From Desulfobacterales bacterium (GTDB lineage Bacteria > Desulfobacterota > Desulfobacteria > Desulfobacterales > Desulfobacteraceae), in assembly GCA_022361095.1 (NCBI GenBank), contig JAKSBO010000153.1:1-7297 (forward strand): a stretch of DNA of 7,297 nucleotides, written 5' to 3'. The notes below the pieces were generated by a model. The model worked only from the letters and a program-made list of their open reading frames with translations, was not told where the DNA came from and did not search any database. This document shows, piece by piece, positions 4,806 through 7,297 of the stretch; within the stretch, counting starts at the first letter, position 1, and every line of letters begins with the position of its first letter. A program made the position numbers and the translations under genes.

Positions 4806-7297
4806 ATGTCAATTTCAGACCAAATTAAAAGACTCATTCCCAAGGCCATGGGCCGGGACCGGTATATGCTGGCCCGTGCCTTGCGCAGCAAAGGCAAATC
4901 CGGTAAGGGGCCGGGTAACAGGGTTTTAAAAGATCTTCTGGCAAAAGCCGGGGCCTCGGCCGATACCAGGCGCCGACGCCTGGACAACTGCCCCCAAAAC
5001 ATCCGCTTTGATCCGGATCTGCCCATAAACGGCAAAAAAGAGACAATTATCAAAGCCGTACAGGACCATCCCGTGGTGATCATTTCTGGTGAAACCGGAT
5101 CAGGGAAAACCACGCAGATTCCCAAATTATGCCTGGAAGCAGGCCGTGGGATTTCAGGCATGATCGGCTGCACCCAGCCCCGGCGCATTGCGGCCATGAC
5201 CGTGGCCAAACGCATTGCCTTTGAACTCAATGAATCGTTGGGACAATCCGTGGGATATAAAATCCGGTTTGATGACCATACACCGGACAGCGCCTATATC
5301 AAGCTGATGACCGACGGTATTCTGCTGGCTGAAACCCAGCAGGACCGATTTTTAAACCAGTATGACACCCTGATTGTGGATGAGGCCCACGAGCGAAGCC
5401 TCAACATTGATTTTGTTTTAGGTATCCTGCGCGGCCTTGTCAAAAAACGTAGTGATCTCAAACTGATCATCACCAGTGCCACCATTGACACGGAAAAATT
5501 TTCCAAAGCTTTTGACAATGCCCCGGTAATTGAGGTTTCGGGCCGGATGTATCCGGTTGAACTGATTTATGCCCCCATTGAAGATGACACGACCGATGGT
5601 GCGTCTGGCGGCGCTCCGGATGACCAGGGTTATGTGGAGGCAGCTGCCGCCCGGACAGCCGATCTGTTAATGCGCACCCGCACCGGGGATATCCTGATCT
5701 TTATGCCCACAGAACAGGATATCGGAGAGACCATGGAAATACTTAAAGGCAAAAATCTGTCCGGGGTGACGATTCTGCCGCTGTTTGCACGGCTTTCTGC
5801 CGGAGAACAGGCCAAAGTATTTGCCCACGGTCCAGGCAGGAAAGTTGTGGTTGCCACCAATGTGGCCGAAACCTCTTTGACCATCCCCGGCATCAAATAT
5901 GTGGTGGACACAGGCCTTGCACGTATCCCCTCCTACTCTCCAAGAACCCGGACCACGGCACTGCCGGTCAGTCCGGTTTCCCAGTCCAGTGCCAACCAAC
6001 GCATGGGCCGGTGCGGCCGTGTGGAAAACGGGGTGTGCATAAGGCTTTACGATGAAGATGATTTCAATGGCCGCCCTTTTTTTACAACACCGGAAATTTT
6101 GCGCTCCAACCTGGCCGAAGTCATTTTACGCATGATCGCCCTGCAGCTTGGCGATGTCTCCACCTTCCCCTTTATTGACCCGCCTGCCCCCAAAAGCATC
6201 AAGGACGGGTTTGACACGCTTTTGGAGCTTGATGCCATCGCCGCCCCAAAATCGGCTGGAAAACAGGGTAAAAAATACCGCCTGACCCCCTCGGGCCGCT
6301 TAATGGCCAGGCTGCCCATGGACCCGAAACTGTCGCGTATTTTGCTCAATGCAGGGGATACGGGTGTGCTTAAAGAGGCGGTCATTATCACCACGGCCCT
6401 GACCGTGTCCGACATCCGCCAGCGCCCGGCAGACAAGGTCCAGGCCGCAGACCAGAAACATGCCCAGTTCAAAGACCCGGCATCAGATTTTATCACCCTG
6501 CTCAACATCTGGAATGCATGCATAGACGCCAGAAAACGCCTGAAATCGCGCTCAGCCCTCCGCAAATGGTGCATTGAAAATTTTCTCTCTTTCAAGCGGC
6601 TGCGGGAGTGGCAGGATATCCACAGCCAGATCACCCGGATGATCAAAGAACACGGTATCAGACAGACCGTGCCACCGGCCCCGGCCCCCAAGAGCGCTGA
6701 TTCCAAGGCAGATGGGTTTGAGCATGGCGGCCCCTTGTATGCCGCCATTCATAAGGCGCTTCTCCATGGATACCTGGCCGGTATTGCCCAAAAAAAAGAG
6801 AAAAACCTTTTCACCGCTGCCAAGGGCAGGCAGGCTGTCATCTTTCCGGGTTCCGGCCTGTTCAACAAGGCCGGCAACTGGATTGTTGCGGCCGAATATG
6901 TCAAGACCAGCCAGCTTTTTGCCCGGTGTGTGGGCAATATTGATCCGGCCTGGATCGAAGAGATCGGCCAAAGCCTTTGCACCCGCACCTACAGCGACCC
7001 CCACTGGGAAAAAAAACGCGGGGAGGTGGTGGCATCCGAATCGGTCTCGCTGTTCGGCCTTATCCTTGCGAGCGGCAGGTCCGTGGCCTACGGAAAAATC
7101 AATCCGGAAGAGTCCGGGGAGCTGTTCATCCGGCATGCCCTGGTCCAGGGAGAGATCTTCCATAAATTTGGATTTACGGATCATAACCAAAATCTCATAG
7201 AAGAGATTGGCACCTTAGAGGACAAAACCCGGCAGCGGGATATCCTGGCTTCGGAGGATGAGATCTATGCGTTCTACCAGTCCCGGCTGCCCAAACC
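4806..7297 (+). CDS. hrpA: ATP-dependent RNA helicase HrpA (DEAH box), C-terminus outside the window
   Basis: The open frame continues past the right edge with 830 complete codons of an expected ~1300. Motifs from the ATG at 4806: Walker A GETGSGKTTQ at 95-104, TQPRRIAA (motif Ia), DEAHERSLNIDF with DEAH at 192-195, SAT at 224-226, TNVAETSLTIPG in the second RecA domain, and QRMGRCGR (motif VI) at 398-405. The helicase-associated region and the OB-fold (GSGLFNKAGNW to RTYSDPHWE) follow and align closely with E. coli HrpA as I recall it. The C-terminal DUF3418 domain is only just begun. E. coli HrpA acts on mRNA and helps clear stalled or collided ribosomes. An in-frame ATG at 4752 would add 18 residues and has AGAG 6 bases upstream. 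I prefer 4806 because its N-terminus fits the family, but the choice is uncertain. No frameshift or missing catalytic residue is seen. Confidence 0.95.
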   Translation, partial: MSISDQIKRLIPKAMGRDRYMLARALRSKGKSGKGPGNRVLKDLLAKAGASADTRRRRLDNCPQNIRFDPDLPINGKKETIIKAVQDHPVVIISGETGSGKTTQIPKLCLEAGRGISGMIGCTQPRRIAAMTVAKRIAFELNESLGQSVGYKIRFDDHTPDSAYIKLMTDGILLAETQQDRFLNQYDTLIVDEAHERSLNIDFVLGILRGLVKKRSDLKLIITSATIDTEKFSKAFDNAPVIEVSGRMYPVELIYAPIEDDTTDGASGGAPDDQGYVEAAAARTADLLMRTRTGDILIFMPTEQDIGETMEILKGKNLSGVTILPLFARLSAGEQAKVFAHGPGRKVVVATNVAETSLTIPGIKYVVDTGLARIPSYSPRTRTTALPVSPVSQSSANQRMGRCGRVENGVCIRLYDEDDFNGRPFFTTPEILRSNLAEVILRMIALQLGDVSTFPFIDPPAPKSIKDGFDTLLELDAIAAPKSAGKQGKKYRLTPSGRLMARLPMDPKLSRILLNAGDTGVLKEAVIITTALTVSDIRQRPADKVQAADQKHAQFKDPASDFITLLNIWNACIDARKRLKSRSALRKWCIENFLSFKRLREWQDIHSQITRMIKEHGIRQTVPPAPAPKSADSKADGFEHGGPLYAAIHKALLHGYLAGIAQKKEKNLFTAAKGRQAVIFPGSGLFNKAGNWIVAAEYVKTSQLFARCVGNIDPAWIEEIGQSLCTRTYSDPHWEKKRGEVVASESVSLFGLILASGRSVAYGKINPEESGELFIRHALVQGEIFHKFGFTDHNQNLIEEIGTLEDKTRQRDILASEDEIYAFYQSRLPK

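Noticed and set aside
6047..6748. A 233-residue minus-strand open frame within hrpA.
   Set aside because: It is antisense to an intact, strongly conserved helicase frame, and its Ser/Arg-rich composition is typical of a shadow frame.

Overview
The window looks like a chromosomal segment from an anaerobic deltaproteobacterium, most likely of the Desulfobacterales (sulfate reducers). This is an inference from the style of the proteins (a chromosomal Soj/Spo0J-type ParA-ParB pair, a DUF342/FapA-like protein with an added N-terminal repeat region, an IspH joined to a UbiA-type prenyltransferase, a full HrpA-type helicase) and from moderate GC. No rRNA or other marker is present to prove it.

Layout. 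Positions 1-1090 (minus strand) hold the 5' part of a DUF342/FapA-like gene that leaves the window at its left edge. Its last ~55 codons (about 1-180) are different: they encode blades of a YVTN/PQQ-associated beta-propeller at about 63% GC, against about 47% in the next 180 bases. They are joined in frame to the interrupted DUF342 domain at a short sequence plausible in both families. I read this as a chimeric joint, probably an assembly artefact, less likely a recent recombination. Positions 1091-1197 are a short gap with a strong imperfect inverted repeat. Positions 1198-4525 (minus strand) are a tightly packed three-gene operon, parA-parB-ispH/ubiA, with 4-base ATGA overlaps at both junctions. 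Positions 4526-4805 form a divergent intergenic region. From about 4806 (or 4752) to the right edge runs the DEAH-box helicase gene hrpA on the plus strand, cut off before its C-terminal domain.

How the genes work together. ParA (Walker ATPase) and ParB (CTP-dependent parS clamp) form the chromosome-origin segregation system; no parS-like palindrome was found here. The third gene is translationally coupled to parB and encodes a two-domain protein: an iron-sulfur IspH, which makes IPP and DMAPP in the last step of the MEP pathway, followed by an integral-membrane UbiA-family domain with nine likely membrane segments. This suggests that isoprenoid precursor synthesis is physically linked to a membrane prenyl-transfer or related step, although the first Asp-rich motif of the UbiA part is degenerate. 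HrpA, transcribed away from this operon, is an RNA helicase linked in E. coli to mRNA processing and to rescue of stalled or collided ribosomes; no functional link to the operon is visible.

I see no CRISPR array, tRNA, rRNA, insertion sequence or phage gene. The two items most worth a second look are the chimeric left end and the IspH-UbiA fusion within the parAB operon.
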